Origin: CAVSJA01 sp963728145
GTDB lineage: Bacteria; Bacteroidota; Bacteroidia; Chitinophagales; Chitinophagaceae
Direction: 5' to 3'
DNA length: 64,000 nt
Assembly: GCA_963728145.1 (NCBI GenBank)
Contig: CAVSJA010000001.1
Location: forward strand, 434,001-498,000
Position 1 is the stretch's first letter; each line of letters begins with the position of its first letter. Shown one piece after another: positions 18,312 to 29,127 of this stretch. The notes beneath the pieces were generated by a model. It did no database searches, was not told the origin of the DNA, and was given only the letters and a program-made list of their open reading frames with translations. A program made the translations under genes and the position numbers.

Positions 18312-19826
18312 ATGTCAGACATTCTCCAATCCTTCAAGCCAAAGCTCAGTCTTCCCCAGATAGTGAATATGAGTGTGGGATTCTTTGGAATCCAGTTTGC
18401 ATTTGGTCTGCAGAATGCCAATGTGAGCCGGATATTTCAGACCCTCGGTGCAAAAATTGAAGAAATTCCAATTCTCTGGATAGCGGCTCCTTTAACCGGA
18501 TTGATTGTTCAACCAATCATTGGCCATCTAAGCGATAAGACATGGTTAGGCAGATGGGGTAGACGCCGGCCCTACTTTATGCTTGGATCCATATTTGCAT
18601 CTCTCGCTCTATTTCTTTTCCCGAATGTCAGCGCACTTTGGATGGCTGCATTAATGTTATGGCTACTCGATGCGTCGATTAATATTTCAATGGAGCCGTT
18701 CCGTGCATTCGTAGGCGATATGTTACCAGATGATCAGCGAACGAGAGGTTTTGCAATGCAAAGTTTTTTCATAGGAGTAGGAGCAGTTATATCCTCAATA
18801 TTGCCTTATGTGCTAACTGCAATGGGTGTATCAAATGAGGCTCCCGAAGGAATAATCCCTGATTCGGTAAAATTCTCGTTTTATATCGGAGGAGTTGTTT
18901 TCCTGGCTGCAATAGCTTATACGGTGTTTACCACGAAAGAATATTCACCAACAGAAATGCGGTCCTTCGGGTTAATTGGCGAAGACCATCATGCGGTAAA
19001 AATCAAAACTGCCCCATCTGCATTCATGAAAAAAGGATTGAGTTGGTTTCTAATTGGACTGCTATTTTCATTAGGACTTTATTTTTATAACAGAACTGCA
19101 ACTCACAAACTTGAAAAAGAATTATATGTACTAACTCTGGGAGTTGGAATTTTTGGAATGTTACAGATGTTAGCCTTTGTATTGAACCAAAGAAAGATCA
19201 ATCGAGGGTTCGTTGAGATCATTGACGATCTGAACTTCTTACCCGCAATGATGAGAAAGCTTGCGATTATTCAATTCTTCACCTGGTTTGGTTTGTTTGC
19301 CATGTGGATTTATACTACACCCGCTTTAGCTCAACATATTTATCAAACATCAGATCCAACTTCTGACCTGTATAATAAGATGGGGAATTGGGTTGGTGTA
19401 TTGTTTGCGTGGTACAATGGTTTTGCAGCTCTTTTTGCATTTATTTTACCGGCTCTTGCTACAAAATATTCCAGGTCGAACACTCATGGGTTAGCCTTAA
19501 TTGCCGGAGGATTGGGCCTGATCTCATACTATTTTTTCAAAAATGAAAACCTGCTCATTATAAGTATGGCGGGTATTGGTTTGGCCTGGTGCAGTATTCT
19601 CGCTATGCCATATTCTATTCTTACGCAATCACTGCCTCCTTCCAAGATGGGCGTGTATATGGGAATATTTAATTTCTTTATTGTTATCCCACAAATCCTG
19701 GCGGCGACATTGCTGGGTATTTTCACGAAGTATTTGTTCAACGGAAACGCAATTATGACAATTGTTGTTGGTGGAGCTGCTATGATTGTAGCCGCATTAT
19801 TATCCTTCCGATTAAAAGAAAAATAA
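18312..19826 (+). CDS. SLC45-type MFS transporter, probably maltose/maltodextrin
   Basis: Inner-membrane carrier of the glycoside-pentoside-hexuronide/SLC45 group. Signature segments are SVGFFGIQFAFGLQNANVSRIF, the loop GHLSDKTWLGRWGRRRPYF and MEPFRAFVGDMLPD. About 12 hydrophobic helices over 504 residues. It ends 4 bases before the SusA-like gene, implying co-transcription; together they suggest uptake of maltose-class sugars released in the periplasm. The substrate is inferred from context. Confidence 0.85.
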   Translation: MSDILQSFKPKLSLPQIVNMSVGFFGIQFAFGLQNANVSRIFQTLGAKIEEIPILWIAAPLTGLIVQPIIGHLSDKTWLGRWGRRRPYFMLGSIFASLALFLFPNVSALWMAALMLWLLDASINISMEPFRAFVGDMLPDDQRTRGFAMQSFFIGVGAVISSILPYVLTAMGVSNEAPEGIIPDSVKFSFYIGGVVFLAAIAYTVFTTKEYSPTEMRSFGLIGEDHHAVKIKTAPSAFMKKGLSWFLIGLLFSLGLYFYNRTATHKLEKELYVLTLGVGIFGMLQMLAFVLNQRKINRGFVEIIDDLNFLPAMMRKLAIIQFFTWFGLFAMWIYTTPALAQHIYQTSDPTSDLYNKMGNWVGVLFAWYNGFAALFAFILPALATKYSRSNTHGLALIAGGLGLISYYFFKNENLLIISMAGIGLAWCSILAMPYSILTQSLPPSKMGVYMGIFNFFIVIPQILAATLLGIFTKYLFNGNAIMTIVVGGAAMIVAALLSFRLKEK

Positions 19827-19829
19827 ATT

Positions 19830-21721
19830 ATGTGTAACTTTTTTAAACGTTACTGCCTTGCAGTTATCCTTGTGCTATTCTCAAATTGCATTTTTGCAGC
19901 GGATATCTTCGGCGTTTATCCAACCCATTGGTTCGCAGGAATGAAAAACACCAAGCTCCAGTTAATGATCCATGGTGATAATGTTGGAGCATATTCATCC
20001 GTCAAAACAACTTATCCGGGAATTACTGTTAATAAGGTTACCAAAGCAGAGAACAAGAATTATCTGTTTGTTGATCTAACAATAAGTTCTACAGCAAAGC
20101 CAGGAAAATTCAAATTCACGCTTTCAGGTGGGAGGCGCGGCGAACAAGGATTTAAATTATGAATTAAAGAGCGCGCAGTACACAAAACGGTAAGACAAGA
20201 GTAGTTGGCGTACATGCGACTGATTTCGTTTACCTGGTATTACCCGATCGATTTGCAAATGGAGATCCTACCAATGATGCTTTCAATGATATGCGCGATA
20301 AGGAAGTGGACAGAAATAATCCTTTCTCACGTCATGGTGGAGATATTCAGGGTATTACCAATCATCTCGACTATTTCCAGGAGCTAGGTGTAACGGCTCT
20401 ATGGTTGAATCCGGTGGTTGAGAATGACATGTCGAGAACACAGGAAGGTGGAACTTCAAGAAGTACCTATCATGGTTATGCATTTACAGATCATTACAAT
20501 GTAGACAAGAGATATGGTGGAAATACCGCTTACAAGCAACTCTGCGAAGCGGCGCATGCAAAAGGGATAAAGATCGTTCAGGATGCGGTTTACAATCATG
20601 TTGGAAACGATCACATTTTTATCCGCGATATGCCAATGAAGGATTGGTTGAATCAATGGCCAACCTATACCAATACTTCTTACAAGGATCAACCACTTGT
20701 AGATCCATACGCGGCTTCAATTGATAAGAAGGTTTCTGTAGACGGATGGTTCACTCCATTTTTAGTTGATCTTAACCAACGAAATCCATTTGTATCGACC
20801 TTTCTTATTCAACATGCGATCTGGACGACTGAAGAGTTTGGCATCGATGGCTGGAGAGTAGATACTTATTTCTACAGTGATCCCGCATTTCTGAATAAGA
20901 TCAATGATGCCTTACTGAAGGAATTTCCAAAATTGACTGTGTTTGGGGAAGCCTGGGTGAACACGGTTGTGAACAGCGCTTATTTCGCTCAAAATAATTT
21001 CTCCGGCATCGGTTTCAAGCATAACGTTCAAGGAGTAACCGATTTTCCATTGTATTTCGCCTTGCTCGATGGACTGAATCAAAATTTCGGTTGGACGGAG
21101 GGCGTAAACCGTGTTTACATGACCCTTGCACAGGACATTGCCTATAAGGATCCATCGCGCAATTGCATTTTCCTTGACAATCATGATCTCGATCGGATCT
21201 ACAGCGTAGTAGGAGAGGATTTCAATAAATTCAAAATGTCGATAAACTGGTTGATGACTCTCAGAGGTATCCCTCAATTGTATTATGGTACGGAGATCCT
21301 GATGAAAAATTTCAAAAACCCAAGTGATGCTGAGGTAAGAAGAGATTTTCCCGGCGGCTTCCAGGGCGATCCCTCAAATAAATTTACCGCATCAGGAAGA
21401 ACGGCCCAGGAGAATGAAGCTTTTAATTTTATCAGCAATCTTGCGAAGTTCCGCAAGAACTCATCTGCAATAGGAAAAGGAAAGCTAATGCAATTCGTTC
21501 CGCAGGATGGGGTGTATACCTATTTCCGTTACGACAACAACCAAACCGTAATGGTGATTAGCAATACAGGTAATCGTGATTACAACGTGCAGATGAAAAG
21601 GTTTGAAGAAAGACTAAAAGGCTTCAGCAAACTAAAAGATATTCAAACAGGGCAGGAGAGGAATCTTGCTGATTTTACGATTAAGGCGAAGGAAAGCTTT
21701 GTGTTTGAGGTAATCAAATAG
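19830..21721 (+). pseudogene. susA: SusA-like neopullulanase/cyclomaltodextrinase (GH13) with two +1 frame breaks
   Basis: Periplasmic alpha-glucan hydrolase by homology. Residues 1-24 are a signal peptide, and the segment to 20162 is the cyclomaltodextrinase N-domain. The catalytic GH13 barrel is in another frame from about 20187, starting DFVYLVLPDRFANGDP; it holds the Asp nucleophile (GIDGWRVD), the Glu acid (VFGEAW) and LDNHDLDR. Between them lie two breaks. At 20154-20162 AAA TTA TGA must be read with one base skipped to give KYELKSAQYTK; at 20185-20193 AAA CGG TAA needs a second skip to give GKTRVVGVHATD. With both corrected the product is about 629 residues, normal for the family. Decay, assembly error or recoding are all possible. 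Confidence 0.85.
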
Positions 21722-21764
21722 CGATTCATTCCGTTAGTTCTTGAGACTTTTTAGTTTCCCAAAA

Positions 21765-22148
21765 TTCGACACGCCAATAATCAATAATCAATATTCAATA
21801 TTCAATAAATCAATTCTCAAATCAATCTCAACAATCACTGGTCAACCCTCAACAGTCAATAATCAAAGCAACACTCAATATTCAATAATCAAACGCTAGT
21901 CGCGCTTTTCCTTTTTGTTGTTATTTGTAGCCGTGATAATGATCTTGGCAGTAATTGGTTTTTTAACGTAATAAATGCGGGCTGCATAGAAAGATTAATA
22001 CTTAGGTTTTAATTTACCTGTTGCTAGTTGAGCGTTAACTAATGATAATTGACGTTGCCTGATGAATGTTGAACGTTGACCAATGATTGTTGAGATTGAT
22101 TTGAGAATTGATTATCGAATATTGATTATTGATTATTGGCGTGTCGAA
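21765..22148. repeat. Long inverted repeat bounded by TTCGACACGCC (family C, copy 2)
   Basis: Occupies most of the gap between the convergent SusA-like and GLPGLI genes. The arms begin TTCGACACGCCAATAATCA and end in the exact reverse complement, GGCGTGTCGAA at 22138-22148, and consist of TCAA/TTGA-rich words. Bases 22096-22148 are identical to 8852-8904 in copy 1. The central part (about 21900-22020) is not repetitive and differs from copy 1. Confidence 0.87.
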
Positions 22149-22214
22149 AATCAGGGATCTACATAGGTATCAGGTTGTCTGCGCCTCTTCCTTTCCCCAG
22201 ACTGATGAGCCTTG

Positions 22215-22239
22215 TTCCCGATCGAGTCGGAAATGACGG
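22215..22239. repeat. Short dispersed palindrome around TTCCCGATCGAGTCGG
   Basis: A 25-base unit (CCCGATC-GAGTCGG core, ending AATGACGG) that recurs with two differences at 33191-33215. It lies 34 bases beyond the stop of the GLPGLI gene. Confidence 0.7.
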
Positions 22240-22272
22240 TTGAGTCTTGAGTGCGATTGGAACAACGAACTA

Positions 22273-23016
22273 CTATAACATCACCCACCAGATATTACGT
22301 TGTCCTTCTTTCCCCCAGTCTTTAATTGCGGACTGAAGTGTTTTTTCAATTTCTTTTTGACTGGCCTTCTTTCCTCTGGTAGGAGCAACAAAATCCTTAG
22401 CAGCAGGTGCCACAATCTCAACTTTTGTTGCGAACCAGGTAGTGTATAGGCGAGGAATGGCAATGCCGAGTATCATTCCAGGAAGACCGCCGAAGGATTC
22501 GGGACCACTGCTGATGGTGATCTCTTCCGTATAAAATGCTACGACATAAACCGAATCGCAGATCTTTCCTACCGCTTTGCGGCATTCGAAATTCGCAATG
22601 GTTCTCATTTCATCAGTGATTCTCCATTCGATAGCAGGCAGGCTATCGTGTATGAGATAAGTTTCTTCAAACACTTTCTTATTGCTGGTGATTGTTTGAT
22701 TATTGAAGTCCTTTATGACCACATTTTCCTTTGATGGACCAATTGCCCATTGCACCTGCCTGTTATTATCGCCTTCTCGGCCCGGGCGATAGACGGTTTT
22801 GTTATCTCCAAAGGAAAGGTTGAAATAACTGTTATAAAACTTCGGAAGTTTTGAAACATATGTCTTGAACCATTCATCGTTCTCTTCCACATCAAACTGC
22901 CTTGGCACGTTGATCTTGCGTTCAAATTCGATTTTTCCTTCACCCAGGAAAATTGCCTGCGCGTTGAGTTGTATCGCGCAAACTGTTATGATCGAACTGA
23001 TGAATATCTTTTTCAT
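22273..23016 (-). CDS. GLPGLI family protein
   Basis: Secreted protein of unknown role, named for a conserved motif; here it reads SFGGLPGMILGIAIP near the middle of the protein. I chose the ATG at 23016, which gives a clean signal peptide (MKKIFISSIITVCAIQLNAQ); the frame opens eight codons earlier. It overlaps or abuts the end of the upstream receptor-like gene on the same strand. Receptor plus GLPGLI pairs are common in Bacteroidota, so a shared function at the outer membrane is likely. Confidence 0.88.
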   Translation of the reverse strand: MKKIFISSIITVCAIQLNAQAIFLGEGKIEFERKINVPRQFDVEENDEWFKTYVSKLPKFYNSYFNLSFGDNKTVYRPGREGDNNRQVQWAIGPSKENVVIKDFNNQTITSNKKVFEETYLIHDSLPAIEWRITDEMRTIANFECRKAVGKICDSVYVVAFYTEEITISSGPESFGGLPGMILGIAIPRLYTTWFATKVEIVAPAAKDFVAPTRGKKASQKEIEKTLQSAIKDWGKEGQRNIWWVML

Positions 23017-23023
23017 GGTTAGT

Positions 23024-25819
23024 TTACTTTTTTTCAGCACTGCCGTTTGTTGTCGCAGGGTTATAAGTGAAGTTCCAGATAAAGCCTACCAGGAAATATC
23101 GCTGTATCGTATTATACTTATTCTCTGTAATGAAATTGCTTGTAATATTTCTTTGGAACCCGATATTCTGATTTAAGATATCGAATACACTTACCCTGAT
23201 TTCGCCAGCTTTGTTCTTCCAGAATTTCTTTGCCAGATAAGCATTCCAACGCACCATATTAATTGTTTGGTCTGTTTCATTGATCTTCTGCCTGAAACTT
23301 GCCTCTATTTCAGTATTCAACTCAAAATTCTTTGGTAACTGTAAGGTTCCTCCCATATTTCCATCGTACTGCCAGTATTTTGTTACAATATCCTTTCGAA
23401 GGCTTGATGTACTGTAATTCCGACTTACACGAGGACTGATATAGATATCATACTTGTTTTCCTTGCGATGGTTGATATTGACTCCAATGTTAATATTCCT
23501 GGAATTGTTGACGTTCTTCAATCCATTGAGGAAATTATTATAAGAATTGAAGTTTCCGCCCATATTAAAACCAAGACTGACCTTCAATTTTTTTATTTCC
23601 ATCCAATACCCCGACCACAAATTAAAATTATAGTTTCCATCCACGTTCACGTACATGCTCGTTCTGCGGCCTACAGAATCAACAAATGAACTATTGCTGA
23701 TCGCATTGTCGGTAAAGGAAAAATTCGTGCCTACATAGATATTCCGGCTGGTCAAAACCTTATAGTCGCTGAAGTTAACCGATAAATTATGCCTGAATTC
23801 CTGTTTGAGTATTGGATTACCAATCTGGATATTCAATGGATCCGTATTCTCACGTATCGGTTGGATTTGTTCCAATGTCGGCTGACGGGTTCCTCCGCTA
23901 TAATTGAATGAAATCCTTCTTTGCGCCGCCAGGTTATACCTGAAATTGGCTTTTGGAGCAAAGTTTACGAAGGAATATTCATAAGGAATGTTTCTTTGAA
24001 GATCTATTTGGCGGAAATCAGCATAAGATATATTACCGCCGGCTGAAAACACAATATTGCGCTTATTGTACCTCAGGTTCATTCCGCCAGTATGCGTATT
24101 GATTCGGAAATCATAATCGTTACTATAAAGTGTATCCAGCACTTCATATTTTCCCTGGATGGATTTATTGAATGAACTTTTCAACGACTGATTATTGCTG
24201 CTCCTGTAACCGTAGTTAAATTCAAGCACCGCAGCCTTTGATAAAGGTTCCGTATAAGAAACTCTTGTGCTCAGTCCGAAAGTCTCGCTCCTGTTTTCCT
24301 TTCTTTGATCAACTGTATCTTGTTTGAAAAGAATGCCATCAGAATTGAAGAACGCATTGCTGGAATTAAGGAAGCCTTCGGTTTCATTGCTATTGTATAG
24401 CTGATCAATATTCCAGGAGAACGTGCGTCCCTTCTTTTTGAATTTCTTTCTCCAGATGATACTGCTATTGAACGATTTTTTCTCGCCTTCGGAAGATAGA
24501 AAACGGTTGCTGCGATTTACAGGACGATCATCCATCGTGTTTGCCTCGCTAAGATATCTTCCCTGGCTCAATCCATTCGTCTTTGTTCCATTCATCGTTA
24601 TCTTCATGCTTGAACTGGAATCAAACATTATTTCATAAAATCCATTCAATGCATGACGGGCATTTTGATTATAAGTATTCTTTGCTGACTTATTTAAATA
24701 TTGAGTATCCGGAAGAATGTATTGCGTAATAGTGTTGCCCTCTACTTCAAGATTGAGTTTGTTATACCTGTAATTTCCATTGATATGACTTCTGTCGCGA
24801 TCCCATTTGTTTGAAAAATGAACTCCGCCAGTCCATGCAGTTGGTAGTCCTTCTCCATTATACCGACCGCCCCAGGTATTGAATTCATCGTTTTCAAAAT
24901 TTCCAAAAAAGAATCCCTCATCCTCATTAAAAGACCATTGCTCGCCTGCGCCATATCTTTCAGCGTCCTGCCAGTTCAGTCCTGATTTGCCTGTATTCGC
25001 CATGGTTCCAAATGCCGCGATCTTTCTTTTGCCTTTGAAGAAATTGACCATGGCCTCATTTTCAAATCGATCAGGCGTTCCGCCTGAAAGCTTTGCCTTA
25101 CCGAATGCCCCCTTCTTCTTATCCTCTTTCAGCGTTAGGTTGATCGTTTTGGTTTTCTCGCCATCATCAATACCTGTAAATGTGGACTGGTCACTTTTCT
25201 TGTCGAATACCTGCACTTTGTCAACAGCATCCGCACGAAGATTTTGAGTTACCACTGCAGGATCATCGCTAAAGAACTCTTCTCCATCAACCAAAACTTT
25301 CTGAACTCTTTCTCCCTGCGCAGTGATTTCACCCTTACTGTTAACCTGTATACCAGGAAGTTTTTTAAGTAGCGCTTCAACGTTTGCACCATCCATTACT
25401 TTGAAACTATCTGCCTTGAATTCCATCGTGTCGCCTTTGATCCGTATGGCGCCCAACTTTTGAGTATAAATCACCTCCTTTAACAACTCACTTTTTCTGA
25501 TCAGGCTTGTTGTTGCAATTGAAATTGGTTGATCATCCTTCACTTCAATCTCTTCCACGAAGTCCGCAAACTTTGGATAAGTGATTAACAACAGATAATT
25601 ACCTGGCTTAATATTTTTAATGATATAAGTGCCGTCTTCTTTCGACCGTGTAAAGGATACAAGAACGGAATCAGTTTTTTTAAGCAAGGAAATGCTGCTA
25701 TTGGCCAATGGCTTTTTTTCGCCGGTATCACGTATCATGCCACGTATGGACCCGGATTGTGCAAGAAGGGTGGTAGAAAAGAATAATAGAAATGCAATAA
25801 CTGCAGTTAGTTGTCTCAT
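23024..25819 (-). CDS. Outer-membrane beta-barrel / TonB-dependent receptor-like protein
   Basis: 931-residue outer-membrane protein. Signal peptide 1-20 (ending LLAQ), a carboxypeptidase-regulatory-like domain about 22-110 (GMIRDTGEKKPLANSSISLL), a plug-like domain about 115-230 (VEALLKKLPGIQVNSKGEIT, VLVDGEEFFSDDPA), then a long barrel. The plug resembles the receptor class that pairs with GLPGLI proteins rather than SusC. It is transcribed with the GLPGLI gene. Substrate unknown. Confidence 0.88.
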   Translation of the reverse strand: MRQLTAVIAFLLFFSTTLLAQSGSIRGMIRDTGEKKPLANSSISLLKKTDSVLVSFTRSKEDGTYIIKNIKPGNYLLLITYPKFADFVEEIEVKDDQPISIATTSLIRKSELLKEVIYTQKLGAIRIKGDTMEFKADSFKVMDGANVEALLKKLPGIQVNSKGEITAQGERVQKVLVDGEEFFSDDPAVVTQNLRADAVDKVQVFDKKSDQSTFTGIDDGEKTKTINLTLKEDKKKGAFGKAKLSGGTPDRFENEAMVNFFKGKRKIAAFGTMANTGKSGLNWQDAERYGAGEQWSFNEDEGFFFGNFENDEFNTWGGRYNGEGLPTAWTGGVHFSNKWDRDRSHINGNYRYNKLNLEVEGNTITQYILPDTQYLNKSAKNTYNQNARHALNGFYEIMFDSSSSMKITMNGTKTNGLSQGRYLSEANTMDDRPVNRSNRFLSSEGEKKSFNSSIIWRKKFKKKGRTFSWNIDQLYNSNETEGFLNSSNAFFNSDGILFKQDTVDQRKENRSETFGLSTRVSYTEPLSKAAVLEFNYGYRSSNNQSLKSSFNKSIQGKYEVLDTLYSNDYDFRINTHTGGMNLRYNKRNIVFSAGGNISYADFRQIDLQRNIPYEYSFVNFAPKANFRYNLAAQRRISFNYSGGTRQPTLEQIQPIRENTDPLNIQIGNPILKQEFRHNLSVNFSDYKVLTSRNIYVGTNFSFTDNAISNSSFVDSVGRRTSMYVNVDGNYNFNLWSGYWMEIKKLKVSLGFNMGGNFNSYNNFLNGLKNVNNSRNINIGVNINHRKENKYDIYISPRVSRNYSTSSLRKDIVTKYWQYDGNMGGTLQLPKNFELNTEIEASFRQKINETDQTINMVRWNAYLAKKFWKNKAGEIRVSVFDILNQNIGFQRNITSNFITENKYNTIQRYFLVGFIWNFTYNPATTNGSAEKK

Positions 25820-25968
25820 GGCTCTCAGGTGCTAATTGGTTAGGTTTTAGGACTTTGGATTTGTCTTAGTGGATTCGAAATTCGGAAAAAAGGAAGGCTA
25901 TTAGATTCTGGATACCTTAATTTTACGTTAAAGAGTTCTCCATCTAACCTTCCTCATAATGAATCAGT

Positions 25969-28018
25969 ATGACTCAATCTTCCAACAAATCCACAAATAA
26001 TTCTACCGCAAATAAAGGGATTGAAGCGGAGCTGGAGGCCCAAAATATGACGGTTGGTCAAAACAAAGGGATTAAGGATCAGAAATATGAAGATGTCCAT
26101 TTTGTGGACAGTACCGGGGCGGTCTGGAACTATTCCTTATTCACTGATGAGGATATACGCAATTTTCAGAATGGAACCCATTATCGCCTGTACAATCACT
26201 TTGGTTCCCGTGAATGTGAAGTATTGGGCACAAAGGGTTATTATTTCGCTGTATGGGCGCCAAACGCCACATTTATCTCGGTAACAGGAAATTTCAATGA
26301 TTGGAATAAGGAGTCACATCCGTTACTTGTACGCCTGGATAATTCGGGTATATGGGAAGGATTCATACCGAATATGAAAAGAGGTGAGGTTTACAAATAC
26401 CATATCATTGGATTCAAAGGAAGAAAATTAGATAAAGGCGATCCTTATGCCAACTTTTGGGAAAAACGTCCAAAGACTGCTTCCATAACCTGGGATTTGA
26501 AATTATGATTGGAAGGATGAGGACTGGATGAAAAAAAGAAAGAAACATAATTCACTTGATGCACCATGGTCAATTTACGAAGTGCACCTTGCCAGTTGGA
26601 TGCGGCCAGATAAGAACAATGAAGAAGCATATAATACTTACGACCAGATCCGGGATCGTCTTGTTCCTTATGTTAAGGAAATGGGATTTACTCATGTGGA
26701 ATTCATGCCAGTCATGGAACATCCATTTGATGGAAGCTGGGGTTACCAGGGAACCGGGTATTTTGCGCCCACTTCAAGATTTGGGGATCCGCAAGAATTT
26801 ATGACGATGATGGATGCATTTCACCAGGCAGGTATTGGCGTGATCCTGGATTGGGTACCTTCACATTTTCCCTATGATGCGCATGGACTGTTCATGTTCG
26901 ATGGAACACATACCTATGAATATGCGGATATGCGTAAAGGATTTCATCCTGATTGGAACAGTTATATTTTCAATTATAAGAGGGGAGAAGTAAAATCATT
27001 TCTCATCAGTAGTGCAAGATTCTGGTTGGATAAATTTCATGCAGACGGAATAAGAGTGGATGCGGTGAGTTCAATGCTGAAATTAAATTATTCCCGTCAG
27101 CATGGTCAATGGGAACCCAATGAACATGGAGGAGATGGAAACCTTGAAGCAATTGCATTTATCAAAGATCTCAATGAAACTATTTTTCGTGATTTCCCCG
27201 ATGTACAAACCATTGCTGAGGAAGCGACCGATTGGCCTGGCGTATCCAGACCGACATTTGAAGATGGGCTCGGTTTTGGAATGAAATGGATGATGGGATG
27301 GATGCATGATACACTCGATTATTTTAAAATGGATCCCTTCCACCGTCCGCATTATCAAAATAAGTTTTCATTCAGCATGATGTATTACTATGATGAAAAC
27401 TTTATGTTGCCATTAAGCCATGATGAAGTAGTGCATGGCAAAACACCCATGCTCTATAAAATGCCGGGTGATGAATGGCAAAAATTCGCAAACCTGCGCA
27501 GTTTGTACAGTTATATGTTCACGCATCCCGGAGGGAAATTGCTTTTCATGGGAAATGAATTCGGGGCAACCAGTGAATGGAATTATAAAAGCGAACTACA
27601 ATGGGAACTGCTGCAATTTGAGGGGCATCGCTTATTGAAAGATTGCGTCCGTGATCTCAATCTTCTACTAAAAAATGAGCCTGCACTTTATGAGAACCAG
27701 TTCAACATTGATGGCTTTGAATGGGTGGATCTCAATCACCGCGACGAATGCGTGATCGCTTATAAGAGAAAAGGAAAGGATCCCGAGCAGGATTTGTTGA
27801 TCTTATTAAATCTAACTCCCGTGGTTAGAAGGGATTGGAAAATACAGCTAAGTGGCAAGTCTGAATGGAAGGAGATCTTCAACAGCGACGATAAAAAATA
27901 CTGGGGTACCGGCGATACTTTTAATCCAGAAATTTTAACAACGATAGTGGATAAAAATGAAAATCTTTATGAAATAAACCTGCATTTGCCGCCGTTGGGT
28001 ACTATAGTGTTGAAGTGA
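25969..28018 (+). pseudogene. glgB: 1,4-alpha-glucan branching enzyme with one +1 frame break
   Basis: Makes alpha-1,6 branches in glycogen. The first part (25969-26508) holds a charged N-terminus and the CBM48 domain (YFAVWAPNATFISVTGNFNDW). The second part (to 28018) is the GH13 barrel with GYFAPTSRFGDP, the Asp nucleophile in DGIRVDAVSS, IAEEATDWPGV with the catalytic Glu and LSHDEVVHGK. The frame changes at 26500-26508 (AAA TTA TGA): skipping one base gives WDLKYDWKDEDWMKKR, just what the family has there. The corrected protein has about 682 residues, normal length. Everything else looks functional, so it may be an error or recoding rather than decay. Confidence 0.88.
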
Positions 28019-28019
28019 G

Positions 28020-28055
28020 TTTACTGGTTTATTAGTTAACTAGTTAATTAGCTAT
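28020..28055. repeat. Short word repeat TTAGTTAACTAGTTAATTAG
   Basis: The gap after glgB holds overlapping copies of TAGTTAA with a palindromic TTAGTTAACTAG core. The same word occurs in the left arm of the 38683 element. No T-run follows. Confidence 0.5.
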
Positions 28056-28095
28056 ACAGAAACCTAAGAATAATCGCTTATCCAATTGACAGAGT

Positions 28096-29127
28096 ATGAA
28101 GAACCTGATTTTGTCGCTAACCTTTGCGATCATTTCTATCTCCGCAATTGCACAGTCGGCCGACAGTGCGAATTATTATTATCGTCTGGGTACTAAAGAA
28201 AAAAACGCGCAGCGCTACCGCGAAGCTGAAAAAAATTACAGCAAGGCATATCGATTCGACCAGAAAAATTTCGACAATCTTATAGAGTGGGCCCAGGTAT
28301 TAATGGTCCAGAAGAGATATCGGGATGCCCAGGATAAATTTCAAAAAGCAGAACGGCTCAACCCAACAGATCCTTTAGTGCTGGAGAGCCTTGCACAACT
28401 TTCGTTGAATACTCATCAATGGCAAAAAGCTATTCAGTATGCGCAGCGCTTTCAACAAGTGAATACCAAAAAACCAATGAATTTTATTATTGCTAAAAGC
28501 TATTACGAGTTAGAAAATTTTGGCGAGTCGCTTAAGTATTGCCAGTTTGCTTTTAAAGAAGAACCAAACCGTGCAGAAATTCCTTATACCGCCGGCCGTT
28601 GTTTCATGGAGATGAGCAATTATCGCCGCGCTGCAGGTTGCTATGAAGAGGCCCTGGCGATAGATTCTTCCAATTCAACCTGGATGTATGAAGCGGGATT
28701 AATGTGGTATGCAGTACCCGATGACAAAAAATCAATTTACTGGATGGAAAAAGCAGGAGAAAAGGGATATAAAAAATCTAATGACTATTATGAAAATCTC
28801 TCCAATGCGTACTCGAATATTGGTAAGCACGAAAAAGCAGTCGAATTGCTAAAAGAAGTTCTGAAAAATAAACCCCAGGATAAAGAAGTGCTCTACATCG
28901 TTGCCGAATCTTACTACAAGGCAAAAAAATACCAGGAGGCAATTACTTATTGGGATAAGGTGCTCGCTCTCGATCAAAAGAATGCGCATGCGCTTTATAT
29001 GATCGGCATGGCCTATCAGAAAAAAGGCGATAAACAAAAAGGCATGCAGCTTTGCGACAAAGCAATTGAAATGGATCCTTCCTTAAAAAGTCTTAGAGAA
29101 GAAAATAGACGCCCGGACAGCCTTTAA
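28096..29127 (+). CDS. Exported tetratricopeptide-repeat protein
   Basis: 343 residues with a signal peptide ending IAQSAD and about seven TPR units filling the rest (for example YREAEKNYSKAYRFDQKNFDN, YQEAITYWDKVLALDQKNAHALY). TPRs mediate protein contacts; the partner is unknown. Its stop shares a TTAA with the stop of the convergent TPR-membrane protein. Confidence 0.85.
   Translation: MKNLILSLTFAIISISAIAQSADSANYYYRLGTKEKNAQRYREAEKNYSKAYRFDQKNFDNLIEWAQVLMVQKRYRDAQDKFQKAERLNPTDPLVLESLAQLSLNTHQWQKAIQYAQRFQQVNTKKPMNFIIAKSYYELENFGESLKYCQFAFKEEPNRAEIPYTAGRCFMEMSNYRRAAGCYEEALAIDSSNSTWMYEAGLMWYAVPDDKKSIYWMEKAGEKGYKKSNDYYENLSNAYSNIGKHEKAVELLKEVLKNKPQDKEVLYIVAESYYKAKKYQEAITYWDKVLALDQKNAHALYMIGMAYQKKGDKQKGMQLCDKAIEMDPSLKSLREENRRPDSL

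Noticed and set aside
20150..20195. prfB-like programmed frameshift signal
   Set aside because: There is no CTTTGA slippery site and no Shine-Dalgarno-like stretch at the needed distance; kept only as a general possibility.
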